A stretch of 7,475 nt of DNA, from NCBI GenBank assembly GCA_030040865.1, contig JASHSX010000125.1, positions 1-7,475 of the forward strand, written 5' to 3'. This document shows positions 5,404 through 7,475 of this stretch, one piece after another. Below the pieces are notes generated by a model, which saw only the letters and a program-made list of their open reading frames with translations, had not been told where the DNA came from and searched no databases. The translations under genes were made by a program, and so were the position numbers. Positions within the stretch are counted from its first letter, which is position 1, and each line of letters opens with the position of its first letter. This stretch comes from Thermoplasmata archaeon. GTDB lineage: Archaea; Thermoplasmatota; Thermoplasmata; Lutacidiplasmatales; UBA184.

Positions 5404-5742
5404 CTAGCCGAGAGACTCTACCCGCACGATCTTGCGACGGAGGGACGGCAACTCCTCGAGGGCATTCCATAGCAGTTCGGGACGGATCTGCCATCGTCGC
5501 TGCCGACCGATCGTGGCGAAGCCCCGCATCTCGTCCCAACGAATCTCGGAGTGAAGCCGTCGGATCGCGGGAGAGAGCTCGCCACAGGCCTCGCCCATCG
5601 TCTCGAGTTCGTGGAGGGAGGCGCTCTGGGCGATCCACGACGACGCGAACGCTTCGTATCCCGCGTCGAGGAGCTCGTCCAGGCGTTCGATCGACCTTAG
5701 AATGTCTCCAAGGCGCTCGGCGTCGCTCTTCCGGCTCGTCAC
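5404..5742 (-). CDS. HepT-like HEPN (DUF86) protein lacking the catalytic motif
   Basis: A 112-residue four-helix protein matching the HepT/DUF86 branch of the HEPN family, the toxin RNase of HEPN/MNT modules. The fold is supported by LGDILRSIERLDELL (11-25), HELETMGEACGELSP (44-58), the W69...W92 segment and the terminal helix ALEELPSLRRKIV (94-106). In active HepT the segment between these tryptophans holds RX4HXY. Here the same 23-residue spacing is kept, but the Arg, His and Tyr positions are A76, Q81 and R83, so RNase activity is not expected and the Tyr that MntA modifies is gone. The GTG start at 5742 overlaps the TGA of the nucleotidyltransferase gene (GTGA), indicating translational coupling. 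The gene order, MNT first, and the length are normal for the module. It may be a structural or regulatory partner; the function is inferred. Confidence 0.8.
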   Translation of the reverse strand: MTSRKSDAERLGDILRSIERLDELLDAGYEAFASSWIAQSASLHELETMGEACGELSPAIRRLHSEIRWDEMRGFATIGRQRRWQIRPELLWNALEELPSLRRKIVRVESLG

Positions 5743-6182
5743 ACCGCCACCGCCTCGAAGAGGACTTGGGGACGCACGAGCCAATGCAGCCCGTCCGGCT
5801 CGGCCACGTCGACCCGTCGCTTGAAGACGGACTCCAGGTCCTGAACAAGCCCGGCGTAGTGGAACGCCGAGGCGCCGGGGTCGAAATCGACCAACAGGTC
5901 GATCGGTGTCCAGAATGTGGCTTCGGATCGCGCCACCGCGCCGAACACCCGCGGGTTGCGTGCGCTGTTGGACTGCAGCACGACGTACAGGTCGTCGCGC
6001 TTCGGCGCGATGATGTCCACGACGCCCAGACCCCTCCCGGGCTGCACTGGCCGAAGCTTCGGAACGTCCCACTGCCGGGATTTGCAACGCGGGCACAGAT
6101 TCGGCCCCGCCGAGCGGGGGTGCCACACGTATGCGCACCGGAAGCAGCCGGCAAGCCCGTCGGGTCCGAGGATGTTCGTCAC
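5739..6182 (-). CDS. Zinc ribbon-MNT nucleotidyltransferase fusion with altered active site
   Basis: A 147-residue fusion. Residues 10-40 form a zinc ribbon with C13-x2-C16 and C30-x2-C33. Residues about 54-147 are a minimal nucleotidyltransferase of the MntA type: RVFGAVARSEATFWTPIDLL (78-97), then VDFDPGASAF (98-107), RRVDVAEPDGL (122-132) and a C-terminal LFEAVAV. MntA antitoxins carry GSX10DXD and AMPylate the partner HepT. Here the Ser is A82 and the first Asp is P93; D95 and the third acid D125 remain. AMP transfer is therefore doubtful. The start is GTG 6182: no other start codon lies in frame immediately upstream, and a TATA-like box around 6209-6223 puts initiation within a few nucleotides. 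It is coupled by a 4-nt overlap to the HEPN gene. It likely binds its HEPN partner, with the ribbon contributing nucleic-acid or protein binding (inferred). Confidence 0.8.
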   Translation of the reverse strand: MTNILGPDGLAGCFRCAYVWHPRSAGPNLCPRCKSRQWDVPKLRPVQPGRGLGVVDIIAPKRDDLYVVLQSNSARNPRVFGAVARSEATFWTPIDLLVDFDPGASAFHYAGLVQDLESVFKRRVDVAEPDGLHWLVRPQVLFEAVAV

Positions 6183-6208
6183 GCGTGCCGCGAGTTCATC
6201 AACGTAAG

Positions 6209-6258
6209 ATAATTTACTTTTATCGCTCCTCGTATAACCGGTTCCCTCACCTTTAATT
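6209..6258. promoter_or_regulatory. Divergent promoters: HEPN/MNT pair and secreted repeat protein
   Basis: The 101-bp gap holds two separate A/T-rich boxes. On the - strand ATAAAAGTAAATTAT (6223-6209) lies about 27-35 bp from the GTG at 6182. On the + strand TTTAATT (6252-6258) is centred 29 bp before the ATG at 6284. Both spacings predict leaderless or nearly leaderless transcripts, and neither start has a convincing Shine-Dalgarno sequence. The boxes point away from each other and do not overlap, unlike the shared box at 481-490. Confidence 0.5.
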
Positions 6259-6283
6259 CCGACCGCGTGGGTCTCAGGTCCGC

Positions 6284-7475
6284 ATGATCGCCAAGCCGCG
6301 CGTCGCCGGATGGGTCGTCGTCATTGCGCTGATCGCGCTCGTGGGCCTCTCGCTCGCGCCCCCGTTGCTCTCGGCGCCATCGGTCCAGCCTGCCGCCGCG
6401 TCGGTGGCCGGGGCGCCCGGCGGGGCCGGGCTCACGGTCTCCCTCTCCGAAGCCGGGGTCGGGACGATCACAGTCCCCTACTCGGTCTCCGACTCCGTCG
6501 CCTCTCCCGTGCTCTCCGGCCCTTCGACCCCCTTTCATTCCTCGACCCCGTCGACGTCCGGTCGAGATTCGGGGCACGCGCAGCCCAGCTCCGGCCCGAC
6601 CGCCACGATCAGTGTGGGCTCGGGACCGGCCAACACCAACGTCAGTTTCTCGGTCAGCGGGTTCGCCGCGTCCACACTGTTCAATGTCACGTTCGACCCG
6701 ATCCAGATGACGTGGTCGTCCCCCGTGGTGACGTCCTTCACCACGGACGGTTCCGGGGATTTCTCCGGTAACTTCAGCGTGCCGAGTATCTCGGCGGGGA
6801 GTTACTACGTCGACTTCTTCGCCACTGGCACCGGTTACGTCGCGACTGTTTCCACTCCGTCGTCGGGTCAGTTCACCATAACCACCGCGTCGGTTTCCCT
6901 TACTCCGGATCAAGGCCCCCTCGGAGGCTCCGTCAGTGTGGCCGGGACGGGCTTTGCCCCGTCGACCAGCTACGAGCTGTACTTCGACACCACCCAGGGC
7001 TCTATCGGGACGGGTGTGGAGGAGTTGGTCGTCGCTTCGGACGGCTCCGGCGACCTTACCGGGAGTTTCGCCGTAACGGGCGTTTCGGCGGGAACGTACT
7101 TCTCGGACATCTTCGAAGAGGCCAGCCTCAACTACATCGTCTCCGCCTCGTCTATGTTCCAGGTCACTACCCCCAGCATTTCCGTCACGCCCACGCACGG
7201 CCCGAGCGGCACGTCCGTCACCGTGGCCGGTACCGGATTCTCGGTAGGTGCGACGATCACGACCGCGATCGGGTCCGACGCTACGATCTCGAGCTGCGGG
7301 GCGACGGTCTCCCCTTCCGGCACGTTTTCGTGCGCGGTCACGATCACTTCGGCCACGCCCGCCGTCTATACGGTGAACGCGACCGGCTCCGACGGCACGT
7401 TCGATAGTGCGACCGCTCCGTTCCAGGTCACGGCGCCGTCGATCGTGCTCTTCCCGGACCGCGGACCGATCGGAG
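6284..7475 (+). CDS. Secreted or surface protein with IPT/TIG-like repeats (5' part)
   Basis: An open frame of 397 codons that runs off the window edge without a stop. The N-terminus is a signal peptide or anchor: KPR (4-6), a hydrophobic run WVVVIALIALVGLSLA (10-25), then an Ala/Pro/Ser region where cleavage is plausible around residue 31. A Ser/Thr/Pro-rich linker (about 65-107) follows. After it come beta-rich repeats beginning near residues 108, 203, 298 and 386, spaced 95, 95 and 88. Repeats two to four open with an SVSLTP/SISVTP/SIVLFP strand and a GPxG turn, and two and three continue VSVAGTGF or VTVAGTGF, the pattern of IPT/TIG immunoglobulin-like domains. Several N-x-S/T sites suggest glycosylation. 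It probably acts outside the cell as an adhesin or envelope protein; no catalytic domain is seen in this part. The first repeat is the most divergent. Confidence 0.85.
   Translation, partial: MIAKPRVAGWVVVIALIALVGLSLAPPLLSAPSVQPAAASVAGAPGGAGLTVSLSEAGVGTITVPYSVSDSVASPVLSGPSTPFHSSTPSTSGRDSGHAQPSSGPTATISVGSGPANTNVSFSVSGFAASTLFNVTFDPIQMTWSSPVVTSFTTDGSGDFSGNFSVPSISAGSYYVDFFATGTGYVATVSTPSSGQFTITTASVSLTPDQGPLGGSVSVAGTGFAPSTSYELYFDTTQGSIGTGVEELVVASDGSGDLTGSFAVTGVSAGTYFSDIFEEASLNYIVSASSMFQVTTPSISVTPTHGPSGTSVTVAGTGFSVGATITTAIGSDATISSCGATVSPSGTFSCAVTITSATPAVYTVNATGSDGTFDSATAPFQVTAPSIVLFPDRGPIG

Noticed and set aside
5404..6182. Treating the HEPN/MNT pair as pseudogenes
   Set aside because: Both frames are full length with no stop or frameshift, keep a GTGA overlap and have a promoter. 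Only active-site residues are altered, which suggests retained but changed function.
5154..6212. A 352-codon open frame on the + strand
   Set aside because: It overlaps the AhpD-like gene in another frame and lies antisense to both HEPN/MNT genes. The product is Arg-rich and low in complexity with no recognisable fold.
6183..6250. An in-frame stop-free extension upstream of the zinc ribbon-MNT start
   Set aside because: No start codon lies in that frame in this stretch, and it covers the TATA-like box, so it is taken as promoter rather than coding sequence.
6179..7198. A 339-codon open frame on the - strand
   Set aside because: It is antisense to the secreted repeat protein, whose signal peptide and repeats are unmistakable. 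The antisense product is almost all Gly, Arg, Asp and Glu.
1..7475. CRISPR arrays, tRNA or rRNA genes, insertion sequences, attachment sites
   Set aside because: I read both strands and saw no direct-repeat array, no tRNA-like cloverleaf, no transposase or integrase motif and no flanking target duplications.

Overview
This is a GC-rich, densely packed window that looks archaeal, most likely from an uncultured Thermoplasmatota-type lineage; that placement is an inference, not proven. The clues are A/T-rich TATA-like boxes about 25-32 bp upstream of starts in otherwise GC-rich DNA, several genes with almost no leader, a small zinc-ribbon membrane protein, a HEPN/nucleotidyltransferase pair, and a secreted protein built of PxxGPxG...VTVAGTGF (IPT/TIG-like) repeats. 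I see no rRNA, tRNA, CRISPR array, transposase or phage gene.

Layout, left to right. (1) A divergent pair: an AHSA1/SRPBCC-fold protein (-, 51-437) and an ArsR-type repressor (+, 521-901). They share an 83-bp intergenic region in which one A/T-rich box overlaps an imperfect dyad that looks like an ArsR operator. (2) A structured 163-bp spacer, then a two-gene operon: a GT4-like, trehalose-synthase-like glycosyltransferase (1065-2453) directly abutting an MscS-type mechanosensitive channel (2454-3218). This suggests synthesis and emergency release of a sugar osmolyte. (3) On the - strand, a two-helix membrane protein with a C-terminal zinc ribbon (3303-3863) and a PEP mutase/isocitrate lyase superfamily protein (3940-4794). 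The latter is divergent from an AhpD/CMD-family protein (+, 4873-5334). (4) On the - strand, a translationally coupled pair: a zinc ribbon fused to a MNT-type nucleotidyltransferase (5739-6182), then a HepT-like HEPN protein (5404-5742). (5) Divergent from that pair, the 5' part of a large secreted repeat protein (6284 to the window edge).

The most interesting item is the HEPN/MNT pair. It keeps the length, gene order and flanking consensus of a HepT/MntA toxin-antitoxin module. However, the HEPN partner lacks all three residues of the RX4HXY motif, and the MNT partner lacks the Ser of GS and the first Asp of DXD and carries an added N-terminal zinc ribbon. Both open frames are intact and coupled by a GTGA overlap, which suggests a repurposed, non-catalytic module rather than decay. 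A second pattern is that stable stem-loops sit within 1-20 nt of the stop codon of six genes, mostly without a T-tract.
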